Source: Edaphobacter aggregans DSM 19364 (GTDB lineage: Bacteria; Acidobacteriota; Terriglobia; Terriglobales; Acidobacteriaceae). From it: a DNA stretch of 64,000 nucleotides. The position numbers and the translations under genes are program-made. Location of the stretch: contig NZ_JQKI01000001.1 in the NCBI RefSeq assembly GCF_000745965.1, positions 475,960-539,959 on the forward strand, in the 5' to 3' direction. How positions within the stretch are numbered: position 1 is the stretch's first letter; every line of letters starts with the position of its first letter. Shown in pieces: positions 53,804 through 62,172 of this stretch. The notes under the pieces are model-generated. The model worked only from the letters and a program-made list of their open reading frames with translations. It was not told the origin of the DNA and did no database searches.

Positions 53804-55471
53804 CTAGTGGCCTGCCGAAGAGCTGGCGTTCTTCGGCGGCTTTGGGATGAAGAAGATCAGCGGCAGCATGCACGCGCAGAAGATCGCGAGGTACTGGATA
53901 ATGTCGAGGTACGCGAGCATGCTTGCCTGGCGATGCATCTGGTTGTAGATGTACGCCTGCGCGGTGTGTGAGCCGGTGCCGATGAACGGGTTGCCTCCAC
54001 CGTGCCCGCCGCCGAACATCTCTTTGAGATGCTTCACCTGGTCGACAAATGCGAAGTTGCCGGTCGTGAGGTTGCGGACCATGTTGGTCTCGTGCGCCGC
54101 AGTGCGCCGCGTCAGCATGGTGGCGACGAAGGCCGTTCCGCACGAGCCGCCGATGTTGCGCGCGAGATTGGTGAGGCCGGAAACGTCGTTGCTCTCCGAC
54201 CGCTTCACACCGATGTACGCGATCATGTTGATCGGGATGAACAGGAAGGCGAGTCCCGAGGCCTGAAAGACGCGCAGGAAGACCAGGCGTCCGTAGCTGA
54301 TCTGCAGATCCATCGTGTGCATCACGATCAGCGACGTGGTGAGCATGAAGAAGCCGTAGCCCATCAGCTTGCGCGGGTCCACCTTGCTCGAAAGGAAGCC
54401 GACCACGGGCATCATCGCCATCATCATCAGACCGGCGGGTGACAGCACCATTCCGGCGAGCTGTGCGGTGTAGCCCAGCAGCGTCTGAACAAACTGCGGG
54501 ATGAGCACCGTGGTGCCATACAACGAGAAGCCCAGCACGAACATCAGGATGAAGCCGATGGAGAAGTTCGCGCGCTTGAACAGCGTCAGATTAACGATTG
54601 GCCGATGGCCTGTACGAAGCTGCCGCAGCTCCCACCAGATCATGAAGACGAAGGCGACGATCATCGCGACGAAGAAGAAGGTGATGACCGGCGAGGAGAA
54701 CCAGTCATCCTCCTGGCCCTTATCGAGGATGAACTCGAGCGAGCCGAAGGTGAGGCCCAGCAGGCCAAAGCCCAGCACGTCGAGCTTGATGCCGCCCTTC
54801 TGCGACTGTTTCACCTGGTCGTGCACCCACGGCGGATCTTCGACGATGCGCGAGGTGAGGAACAGCGAGAGCAAGCAGATGGGCACGTTGAGGAAGAAGA
54901 TCCAGCGCCAGTCAAAGTTGTCCGTGATGTAGCCGCCCAGCGTGGGACCGATGGCCGGGGCAACCACCACGGCGAGTCCGTACATCGCGAAGGCCTGTCC
55001 GCGCTTCTCCGGCGGGAAGGTGTCGGCGAGGATCGCCTGCTCCGACGGTGCAAGCCCGCCGCCGCCGATGCCCTGCAGGATGCGGAAGAAGACCAACAGC
55101 GGAAGCGATGGCGCGAGACCGCAGAGCGCCGAGCTGACGCCGAACAGCACGACGCAGATCATGTAGAACTTCTTGCGCCCGATGAAGCTCGTCATGTACG
55201 CTCCCGCCGGCAGGATCACGGCGTTCGCGACGAGGTACGCGGTCAGCACCCAGGTCGCCTCGTCCTGCGTGGCGCCCAGGCCGCCTGCGATGTGCGGCAG
55301 AGCGACGTTGGCGATCGAGGAGTCAAGCACCTCCATGAACGTCGCCAGCGTCACCGTCATGGCGACGACCCACGGATTGACGCGTGGGCGCCATCCAACG
55401 TGGGAGTGCGAATCTGCTTTGGGCGCCTCGGGGAGCTGCGCGCCGGGGAGTTCGAGGGTCGTCGAGGCCAT
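53804..55471 (-). CDS. DHA2-family MFS multidrug exporter (EmrB/QacA-like)
   Basis: A 555-residue, 14-helix major facilitator. The first helix has the DHA2 motif LDSSIANVALPHIAGGLGAT; then ATWVLTAYLVANAVILPAGA, SFIGRKKFYM (motif A) and GIGGGGLAPSEQAILADTFP (the motif C-like region) follow. It exports hydrophobic toxins or drugs by proton antiport, in Gram-negatives often with an EmrA-type membrane-fusion partner. No EmrA gene is adjacent here. The gene converges on GH35 with an 8-bp gap, so any terminator overlaps coding sequence. Confidence 0.92.
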   Translation of the reverse strand: MASTTLELPGAQLPEAPKADSHSHVGWRPRVNPWVVAMTVTLATFMEVLDSSIANVALPHIAGGLGATQDEATWVLTAYLVANAVILPAGAYMTSFIGRKKFYMICVVLFGVSSALCGLAPSLPLLVFFRILQGIGGGGLAPSEQAILADTFPPEKRGQAFAMYGLAVVVAPAIGPTLGGYITDNFDWRWIFFLNVPICLLSLFLTSRIVEDPPWVHDQVKQSQKGGIKLDVLGFGLLGLTFGSLEFILDKGQEDDWFSSPVITFFFVAMIVAFVFMIWWELRQLRTGHRPIVNLTLFKRANFSIGFILMFVLGFSLYGTTVLIPQFVQTLLGYTAQLAGMVLSPAGLMMMAMMPVVGFLSSKVDPRKLMGYGFFMLTTSLIVMHTMDLQISYGRLVFLRVFQASGLAFLFIPINMIAYIGVKRSESNDVSGLTNLARNIGGSCGTAFVATMLTRRTAAHETNMVRNLTTGNFAFVDQVKHLKEMFGGGHGGGNPFIGTGSHTAQAYIYNQMHRQASMLAYLDIIQYLAIFCACMLPLIFFIPKPPKNASSSAGH

Positions 55472-55572
55472 GGGTTAGATAGTTCGATTCCCCTCAAAAT
55501 GGCGAGATTCAGTTTTTTACCGCTTTTCTCGAGCTGCCTCGAAGGTGGTGCAGTGTTTTTCCCACATAGCGA

Positions 55573-57069
55573 TCAGCGTGAGTAGTTCTGCGCGTAGACG
55601 TCATGGGGAAGCCCGGCGCTGATGGCCTTCCTTTTGAAGGCCTCGGCCTGCTCGCGCGTCATGGGGCCGCCCACCGTGACGAGGTAGGGCGCGTGTCCGT
55701 TGGGGGTGAAGACCTCCGGGGCCAGCGACGGGTTGCGCTTCGCCAGCGACTCCGCCCTCTGCTGGGCCTGGCTCTCGCGGTTGAAGGTGTAGGCCACCAC
55801 GCGCCACTGCGTTCGTCCCGTGACAGGAGCATGCACGGTTGCGGCGGCGACGGCGGCTGTCGGCTTTGCCGCAGGGGTTGGAATATCGGGCGGCGTGGTC
55901 GGACCCTCGCCGGTCTTGGCCGGTCCCAGCGTTGTGATCGGGTGCGCGGCTGCCTTCGCTCCGTTGGCCGACTCGCTGTGCATCATCCGCCAGAAGAGCA
56001 ACAGCAGCACGACACCGACTGCTCCAGCAATCCAGAAGAGCCGCGTGTGGCGCGGGGCCGGCTCTACCGGCCTCACGATGCGGTGCCTCACATCGGGAGC
56101 GTGCGCCGGGGCGATCGGCTGCGGCGTCGGCGCGGCTGCCACGGGCCTCGGCACCGGAGCGGCCGCGGGCTCAGCGTTAGATTTCGGCGCAGCTGCCGCA
56201 CGTGAGCTTACGGGAGTCTTTGCCTCGGGAGCCGCAGCAGGTCGCGTCTCAGGTGCTACGGCAGGCTTTGTAGCCGGGGTGGCGGCAGGCATCACGGATG
56301 GAGCATCTGCGGGCTTGCTTGCGCTCGGCTGTGTCGCCACGGCCTGGGCGTTCGGGACTGCCGCGGCCACCTGCGCGGGCTTCACCGGCCCGAGGGCGGT
56401 GGCCATCTCTGCCAGCCCCCACTTGCCGCTCAGCCCGTTGCGGATGATCCCGTCGAACGGCGGCGGCAGCAGCGTGGCCGAGCCCTGAAGGCTGCGCCTC
56501 CCGGTGAGCGCCTGCAGCAGCAGCACGGCCAGCGCGTGCGCGTCGCGAGCCTTCTGTTCCGCCACGGTCCCCAGGCCGCTCTCAGGATCGGCGATGGCCT
56601 GGCGCACGCAGTCGCTGCGCAGCTTCACCACCTCGCCTGCCGCGAGGATGTTCGCCGGATCGATGTGCTCGTGGATCAGCCCACGCTCGTGCAGCGCTGT
56701 CAGCGCCGCCACCAGGCTGGCGGCAAGCTGCTTGGCCTCGTCCACCGTGAGCGTGCGATTCTCGAGCAGCTCGGCCAGGCTAATCTCGGTCGGCTCCATC
56801 ACGGCGTACACCAGCGGTGTGCCGTCCAGCTCCGTCTCGCCGAACTTCCGCATCGCCACCAGGTTTTCCTGCTTTATCTCCGAAACCGCGCGCCAGCGGT
56901 TCAGGATCTCCGACTCATCGAAGTGCGCCTCGATGACGCGCACCATCGCGGGAGTTCCCGTGCCGTTCGTGGTCAGAAAGAACGCGCTGCGGCCCTCGGG
57001 GCGGATCAGCTTGTTCAGGGGGTAGGCTTCAGCGATCGTTTGTCCTTCATAATCGTTCCAGAGTTGCAT
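55573..57069 (-). CDS. Pseudokinase-transmembrane-SPOR fusion protein
   Basis: ATG 57069 is chosen since longer in-frame starts add a low-complexity tail. The product is 498 residues. Residues about 1-210 have a protein-kinase fold, but the gly-rich loop is degenerate (RPEGRSAF), the VAIK lysine position reads AMVRV, the catalytic loop is HEHIDPAN (133-140; the HRD aspartate is replaced by His, while the Asn is kept), and DFG reads RSD. A Pro/Ala-rich linker and one transmembrane helix (FWIAGAVGVVLLLLFW) follow, then a SPOR domain (TQWRVVAYTFNRESQAQQRA ... PHDVYAQNY). SPOR domains bind denuded septal peptidoglycan. I infer a catalytically dead kinase-like sensor tied to cell division. It is divergent from the zinc-ribbon gene. 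Confidence 0.75.
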   Translation of the reverse strand: MQLWNDYEGQTIAEAYPLNKLIRPEGRSAFFLTTNGTGTPAMVRVIEAHFDESEILNRWRAVSEIKQENLVAMRKFGETELDGTPLVYAVMEPTEISLAELLENRTLTVDEAKQLAASLVAALTALHERGLIHEHIDPANILAAGEVVKLRSDCVRQAIADPESGLGTVAEQKARDAHALAVLLLQALTGRRSLQGSATLLPPPFDGIIRNGLSGKWGLAEMATALGPVKPAQVAAAVPNAQAVATQPSASKPADAPSVMPAATPATKPAVAPETRPAAAPEAKTPVSSRAAAAPKSNAEPAAAPVPRPVAAAPTPQPIAPAHAPDVRHRIVRPVEPAPRHTRLFWIAGAVGVVLLLLFWRMMHSESANGAKAAAHPITTLGPAKTGEGPTTPPDIPTPAAKPTAAVAAATVHAPVTGRTQWRVVAYTFNRESQAQQRAESLAKRNPSLAPEVFTPNGHAPYLVTVGGPMTREQAEAFKRKAISAGLPHDVYAQNYSR

Positions 57070-57332
57070 GTCACACCAGTCCTCAGGGAGATGGATGCAG
57101 GAAGGATGCCTCGTGGGCAAATACAACATCGGGCGCCGCTTCTTGCCGTTGCGTACTCCGGCGAGCGCCTCGCAATGCTCCCCATTATCCTCCATCGGTC
57201 GTGCGTTCTCAATGCATTTGCGTGGGCGAAGTTCCTCGGCTGGTTCGGGCAGTGGTGGCGTGCTAGACTTCGATTTTTCCGGTGTTGCAGACATATTTTG
57301 CCTTCGCCGGACAGTTTGGAAGGAGAGTTGCA

Positions 57333-58118
57333 ATGCATCCGGATCTCGAAAAGATGATTGTGCTGCAGGGGCTCGACGTGGAAGCACGCCGTCTGGCCGA
57401 GGAGATGGCCGCGCTGCCGAAGCGCGTCGCCCAACTCGACGCCGAACTCCAGGCGGCCAAGAAGGAGCTGGCCGCGATCGCCGAGAGCCTCGCCAAGGAA
57501 GAGACGCTGCGCCGCCGGCAGGAGCTCGACATCAAGGACCACCACCAGAAGGCCGCGCGCCTGCGCAAGCAGATGGACGTCGTCACCACTACCGCTCAGG
57601 CCACGGCGCTCGAGCACGAGATCACCTTCGCCGAGACCGAGGTCAGCCGCCTCGAAGACGCCGAGCTCGAGAGCATGGAGCGCACCGAGCAGCTCGAGGC
57701 AAAGAAGATCGCCGCCGAGGAGACTGTCGCCAACTTCGCGCGGCGTCACGCTGAGGCCGCCGCCAGCACGACCGCGGCGCTCGAGCGCAACGGCGCCCTG
57801 CTGGCCGAGGTCGAGGCCAAACGTGCCGAGCTTCGCCCGCAGATCGGCGAGAATGCGCTGTCGATGTACGACCGCATCGCGAAGTCGCGCGGCACCGCGC
57901 TGTCGGAAGGCGTCGATCAGAAGTGCTCCGCCTGCCAGATGTTGGTGCGACCGCAGCGCTGGAACGACCTGCGCGAACGCTCGAACGACGAGACCATGTT
58001 CACCTGCGAGAGCTGCGGCCGCCTGCTGTATTGGGACCCAGCTCGCGATGCACCGCAGAAGAAACAGGCACAGAAAGAAGAGAGCATCGCCGCCTCCATC
58101 GTGAAGGCGTCGCTGTGA
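57333..58118 (+). CDS. CT398-like coiled-coil zinc-ribbon protein
   Basis: ATG 57333 follows AAGGAGAG. The 261-residue product has a long coiled-coil hairpin (HPDLEKMIVLQGLDVEARRL to about residue 175) and a C-terminal C4 zinc ribbon (CSACQML ... CESCGRLLYW). This is the CT398/FlgZ-like family of zf-RING_7 proteins, conserved in many bacteria and proposed to bridge nucleic-acid or secretion complexes; the role remains unclear. The stop overlaps the GTG start of the nucleotidase gene by four bases, so they form a translationally coupled pair. Confidence 0.88.
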   Translation: MHPDLEKMIVLQGLDVEARRLAEEMAALPKRVAQLDAELQAAKKELAAIAESLAKEETLRRRQELDIKDHHQKAARLRKQMDVVTTTAQATALEHEITFAETEVSRLEDAELESMERTEQLEAKKIAAEETVANFARRHAEAAASTTAALERNGALLAEVEAKRAELRPQIGENALSMYDRIAKSRGTALSEGVDQKCSACQMLVRPQRWNDLRERSNDETMFTCESCGRLLYWDPARDAPQKKQAQKEESIAASIVKASL

Positions 58119-58642
58119 AGAGAATCTGTGTCGACATGGATGAGGTGATGGCAGATGCACTCGCCGAGCACCTGCTGCGCTACAACCGCGACCACAACGA
58201 GAATCTGACCCTGGCCGACCTGCAGGGCAAGTGGCTCTGGGACGTCGTCTCATCGGATCGCCACAGCGCGCTCGACAGCTATCTGCGCTCGGAGGATTTT
58301 TTCGAGGGCCTCGCCGTCATGCCGGAGTCGCAGCGCGTCATGCGCCGCCTGATGATGAACTACGACGTATTCATCGCGACGGCGGCCATGGAGTTCCCGA
58401 CGTCGTTTCAGCAGAAGTTCCGCTGGCTCGCGAATCACTTCCCCTTCATTCCGCCGTCGAACATCGTCTACTGCGGCGACAAGAGTATTCTTCGCGCCGA
58501 CTATCTCATCGACGACAATCCGCGCCAGCTGCGCCGCTTTCAGGGCGAGGGCATCCTCTTCACCTCGCCGCACAACATCGCCGTCAAGGGCTTCAAGCGC
58601 GTCAACGACTGGCTCGACGTCGAGAAGCTTTTCCTCGGCTAG
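58115..58642 (+). CDS. 5'(3')-deoxyribonucleotidase-like HAD phosphatase
   Basis: GTG 58115 overlaps the upstream stop (GTGA) and begins KRICVDMDEVMADALAEHLL, the HAD motif I (DMDEV) of the NT5C family. The 175-residue product continues with SEDFFEGLAVMPESQRVMRR, the motif II region VFIATAAMEFPTSFQQKFRW, and the DKS-type lysine with the C-terminal acidic motif (VYCGDKSILRADYLIDDNPR). It dephosphorylates deoxynucleoside monophosphates or related compounds in the cytoplasm. It ends 41 bp inside the convergent LysR gene. Confidence 0.88.
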   Translation: MKRICVDMDEVMADALAEHLLRYNRDHNENLTLADLQGKWLWDVVSSDRHSALDSYLRSEDFFEGLAVMPESQRVMRRLMMNYDVFIATAAMEFPTSFQQKFRWLANHFPFIPPSNIVYCGDKSILRADYLIDDNPRQLRRFQGEGILFTSPHNIAVKGFKRVNDWLDVEKLFLG

Positions 58643-59546
58643 ATCGGCCGGCGCTCGAGAAGCTCTCTCGCGCAACCGCAGCGAACGCCGCCACCACCGC
58701 GCGATCCTCGCCTTCGCGATACGCCAGTTCCAGATCGCTCGTAACGTGCGACCCGCGCAGCCCAGGGCTCACGATGTTGGGCACGGCGATCTGCCGCGTG
58801 CACGCCGGCCCCACGGAGACGCCGAGCCCCGCAGCCACCAAACGCAGAATCGTCAGCCACTGCGGCGCCTCCTGCACGACCTGCGGACGGAAGCCATGCT
58901 CCTCGAAGAGCCACATCGTCTTGTCGTAGGCCAGCTTGCCCGCCATCGGCGTGAAGAAGACGAACGGCTCGTCGCGAAGGTCGGCGGGAGAGATCATGCT
59001 CTTGCCTGCCAGGCGATGCCGCGAGGGAAGCACGGCGACGTAAGGCTCGGAGAAGACCGACTCCACATGCAGACCATCGATAGGACCACCGTCGCGCAGA
59101 AAGCCGGCGTCGAGTGTCCCTCGGCCGACCGACGCCGCAATGTTCGCCGTATAGGACTCCGAGAGCAGCAGTTGCACGCGTGGGTAGAGCCGCCTGTACC
59201 TCCCCAGCATCGCGGGCAGCGGCGTCAGCATGCCCGATCCGATGAATCCCACGCGAAGCGTTCCCTCGTCGCCGCGACCGATGCTGCGCGCCTCCTCCAT
59301 GTCCTCCTGCACGTTGCGCAGCGTGCGCCGCGCGCGCTCCAGGAAGACCTCGCCCGCAGCGGTCAGCCGCACGGCGCGCGAGGTCCGCACAAATAGTGGA
59401 TGGCCCAGGATCTCTTCGAGCTTGCGAATCTGCTGCGATAGCGGAGGCTGCGCCAGGTGCAGCCGCTCGGCGGCGCGGCCGAAGTGCAGCTCTTCTGCGA
59501 CGGCGACGAAGTAGCGAAGGTGGCGCAGCTCGATATCGCGATCCAT
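58602..59546 (-). CDS. LysR-family transcriptional regulator
   Basis: ATG 59546 begins DRDIELRHLRYFVAVAEELH, the winged-helix HTH (FGRAAERLHLAQPPLSQQIR, then KLEEILGHPLFVRTSRAVRL) of LysR proteins. The 314-residue product has a C-terminal periplasmic-binding-like effector domain (LRVGFIGSGMLTPLPAML, FVFFTPMAGKLAY, GLGVSVGP). The tail after about residue 300 (SSRGKASRRRASR) overlaps the nucleotidase gene antisense and is probably not functional. It is divergent from the GNAT gene (starts 85 bp apart), so it may regulate that gene; the effector is unknown. Confidence 0.93.
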   Translation of the reverse strand: MDRDIELRHLRYFVAVAEELHFGRAAERLHLAQPPLSQQIRKLEEILGHPLFVRTSRAVRLTAAGEVFLERARRTLRNVQEDMEEARSIGRGDEGTLRVGFIGSGMLTPLPAMLGRYRRLYPRVQLLLSESYTANIAASVGRGTLDAGFLRDGGPIDGLHVESVFSEPYVAVLPSRHRLAGKSMISPADLRDEPFVFFTPMAGKLAYDKTMWLFEEHGFRPQVVQEAPQWLTILRLVAAGLGVSVGPACTRQIAVPNIVSPGLRGSHVTSDLELAYREGEDRAVVAAFAAVARESFSSAGRSSRGKASRRRASR

Positions 59547-59630
59547 ATGCCAAACATCATAATCCGGACAAACAAGATATTGGACATATGGCTTGCACCG
59601 CCCTACGCTGGGTTCACAAAGGAGCTTCCC

Positions 59631-60146
59631 ATGCCCTCCACCCTGGCCTTTGCCGACGTACCATCCAATCAGAACGCCATGCCTGAAGCATCCATCAAGC
59701 TGCGGCCCTACCGGCACGGCGACGCCGAAGCCTTCCGCCTCCTCAACGAGGCCTGGATCGAGAAGTACTTCGGACTCGAAGAGCACGACCACGAGATCCT
59801 CGGCGACCCCGAAGGCCACGTGCTCGCGCAGGGCGGCCACATCTTCTTCGCCACCGCCTGTGGCACGCCCATCGGCTGCTGCGCACTCGTCCCGATGGAG
59901 CCCGGCGTCTACGAGGTGGCCAAGATGGCCGTCGCCGAAGAGTGGCAGAACCGCGGCATCGGCCGCAGTGTTCTCGGCTACACCATCCAGAAGGCTCGCG
60001 ATCTCGGAGCGCGGCGCCTCTACCTCGAGACCAACAGCAGGCTCGCCAACGCGATTCACCTGTACGCGTCGCTCGGCTTCCAGCGCCTTCCGCCCAGGCA
60101 GTCGCCGTATGTGCGAGCGAACGTCTTCATGGAGCTGGTCTTCTGA
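59631..60146 (+). CDS. GNAT-family N-acetyltransferase
   Basis: ATG 59631 follows AAAGGAG. The 171-residue product has the GNAT fold: KLRPYRHGDAEAFRLLNEAW, the strand-4 region VYEVAKMAVAEEWQNRGIGR with the acetyl-CoA pyrophosphate loop (QNRGIG), and LYLETNSRLANAIHLYASLG with GFQR. It acetylates an unknown small molecule or protein. The LysR regulator is divergent. Confidence 0.9.
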   Translation: MPSTLAFADVPSNQNAMPEASIKLRPYRHGDAEAFRLLNEAWIEKYFGLEEHDHEILGDPEGHVLAQGGHIFFATACGTPIGCCALVPMEPGVYEVAKMAVAEEWQNRGIGRSVLGYTIQKARDLGARRLYLETNSRLANAIHLYASLGFQRLPPRQSPYVRANVFMELVF

Positions 60147-60159
60147 CCTACCACGATTC

Positions 60160-60285
60160 GGGTGCCCCACATCTCGATTCTGAGATGTGGGCATTCGAGC
60201 GGCAGCTCGAACCGCGTTCCTCTATGCCGCCACTTGAAAAAGTGTCATCCTGAGCGAAGCGCAGCGGAGTCGAAGGATCTGCGGT
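60160..60285. repeat. P3+P2 repeat pair (reverse orientation) with P4
   Basis: A P3 copy in reverse (60160-60191, CCCCACATCTC / GAGATGTGGG), a P2 copy (60192-60213) and a reverse P4 (GTCATCCTGAGCGAAG ... GAAGGATC). It lies between the GNAT and DUF2251 genes. Confidence 0.85.
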
Positions 60286-60302
60286 AAGAGAGCAGGGACA
60301 GC

Positions 60303-60773
60303 TTACCCGTTCGACTCCGCCGAGCCCGACGCCATCCCGTACAGCTCCGTCTCAAAGCGCTGAATCAACGCCTCCGACCACGCATGCGTGGACTTGCGCC
60401 ATGTGTCGCCCTGGGCTTCAAGAAAGTTGGGAAAGTTCAAGCGGCAGTATCCGGCGCGCTCTCTGAAGTCGTACAACGCCTGCGCCGTTCCGTCGAGATA
60501 CAGCACCGCCTGCATGCCGTCGCGCGACCACTCGACCGCGGCTATGCGCTCAGGCTCCGGCCGCTTCAGCTCGGCGTCGCTCTTCTCCAGCGCGGCGACG
60601 TTGTAGATCAGCATCGCGTCCAGAATGCTGTCCTCGTGCGTGGTGCTGGTGCGGTCGCAGGCGTAGAAGTATCCCGCGACGCCCTCGTCTTCGAAGACCA
60701 CCGTCCACGGCGGCGCCGTTGGAGAGTCTGAGGAGAGAAAGGCGCGTCCGGGGGTAAAAGTAAGCGACTGCAT
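60303..60773 (-). CDS. DUF2251 family protein
   Basis: ATG 60773 gives 156 residues. The sequence LTFTPGRAFLSSDSPTAPPW, WTVVFEDEGVAGYFYACD, SILDAMLIYNVAALEKSDAE, AAVEWSRDGMQAVLYLDGTA and LYDFRERAGYCRLNFPNF matches DUF2251 proteins as I remember them. It is cytoplasmic, single-domain and of unknown function. It is divergent from the polytopic membrane protein gene, with starts about 60 bp apart. Confidence 0.72.
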   Translation of the reverse strand: MQSLTFTPGRAFLSSDSPTAPPWTVVFEDEGVAGYFYACDRTSTTHEDSILDAMLIYNVAALEKSDAELKRPEPERIAAVEWSRDGMQAVLYLDGTAQALYDFRERAGYCRLNFPNFLEAQGDTWRKSTHAWSEALIQRFETELYGMASGSAESNG

Positions 60774-60835
60774 ACCTCTCACGATACGATAGAAGAGATG
60801 CCCGGTGGCAATCGCTCGATGAAGGCGGACGTGGA

Positions 60836-62044
60836 TTGAATCTCCCTGCATTTAAAGCTGGCTGGCCCCAGCGGCTCGCCGCCCTGCTGCTCGTCCTCTT
60901 TCTGGGCCAGTGTCTCTGGGTCATCTCGCACCAGCAGCTCTCCACGGACGACTACCGCTACGCCCGCTGCGGACGCGAGATGTGGGAGAAGCCCTCGCCG
61001 CTGGCCGGCTACTTCACCTCCTGCGGCAATCTGCACGGCGACGGGACTTTTGCCTACCGCGTGGCGGGTCTCCCGCTCACCGCGCAGCGCGTCGTCCTGC
61101 TCGCCGCCGACAAGCTCCGCAGCCCCGAGAACCGCCTCTACGCCTCCACCTCGATCAACGGCTCCACGTGGGAGGCGCGCCACGAGTTGACGAACGTCAA
61201 ATATCTCCTGCACCTCCCCTTCGTCTTCTTCGCGCTGTGGCTGGGCGCAGGACTGTGGTGGGTCGCGCGCCGACTCTTCGGCAACGAGGGCGGCTTTTTC
61301 GCGCTGGGCCTCTACTGCTTCTCGCCCGCAATCGTCCGCTACGCTGTCGTGCCCAACAACGATGTCCTCGCGATGTGGGGACTCTACGGCCTGGTCTACA
61401 CGGCCATCGGAGTCGCGCACGCCATGCAGGGGCCGCGGCGCAAATGGCGTCCGCGCATCGTGCTGCTCATGCTCGCGCTCGGCCTCACCGCCGCCGCGCA
61501 TCTTCTTGCGGCGATACTCGGCTTCCTCGCCGCCGTCATCCTGATGATGTATCTCGCCGAACGCCGCCGCAGCTACGTGATGCAGATCCTCATCTTCTCC
61601 GCGCTGGGAGCGATCTTCGTCGTCTTCGCCTCCTACGCGTTCCGGCTGTCTGCGTTTCGCTACGTCTTCACTGGAGGCAGCGCACGCTTCTGGTTCTCGC
61701 TCCACGAGGCGCGCGCGTTCGTCACCGATCCCGCCAATGCTCCCACGCTGGTCGCGTTTGCCGTGGCGGCGGTCCTCTATCTCGGAGTCCGCCGCTGCCG
61801 CTACTTCGGCAACACGACGCCGCTGGTGATGACGCTGGCGATCATGCCCATCGTCACCACGCAGGCCGTAACGCAGCCCTGGCTGTGGGCGCTGCCGTTC
61901 CTCTTCACCTTCCTCGGCGGCGTCTTCGCCGACGTGCTGGAGTCGCGCTACCGCAAGCTCTTCCTCGCGCTCTCCGGCCTCATCCTCGTCACCCAGGCGA
62001 TCCTCTGCGTAACCGTGCTGCCCGCAATTGCGCACCAGCTTTAG
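60836..62044 (+). CDS. Polytopic membrane protein (GT39/PMT-like hypothetical)
   Basis: The start is TTG 60836. The 402-residue product has about eight to nine transmembrane segments (RLAALLLVLFLGQCLWVI, LLHLPFVFFALWLGAGLWWV, IVLLMLALGLTAAAHLLAAI, VILMMYLA ..., LVMTLAIMPIVTTQ, LFLALSGLILVTQAILCV). The acidic loop after helix 1 (STDDYRYAR) recalls the D-x-E/DD region of GT-C glycosyltransferases. The later large soluble domain of ArnT/PMT is missing. It may be a GT39-like transferase, or simply a membrane protein of unknown role. Confidence 0.65.
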   Translation: MNLPAFKAGWPQRLAALLLVLFLGQCLWVISHQQLSTDDYRYARCGREMWEKPSPLAGYFTSCGNLHGDGTFAYRVAGLPLTAQRVVLLAADKLRSPENRLYASTSINGSTWEARHELTNVKYLLHLPFVFFALWLGAGLWWVARRLFGNEGGFFALGLYCFSPAIVRYAVVPNNDVLAMWGLYGLVYTAIGVAHAMQGPRRKWRPRIVLLMLALGLTAAAHLLAAILGFLAAVILMMYLAERRRSYVMQILIFSALGAIFVVFASYAFRLSAFRYVFTGGSARFWFSLHEARAFVTDPANAPTLVAFAVAAVLYLGVRRCRYFGNTTPLVMTLAIMPIVTTQAVTQPWLWALPFLFTFLGGVFADVLESRYRKLFLALSGLILVTQAILCVTVLPAIAHQL

Positions 62045-62172
62045 TTCCTGCCGCACAGCTTTAGTTTCAAATTCCGGCCAGATGCTTGATTCTGCACGCC
62101 AATGCTGCATAATGGGAGCCTACGCCTTTGCTGAGTTCGTCGGGCAGCCCGCCAAGGACGGTCCATTCTGAA

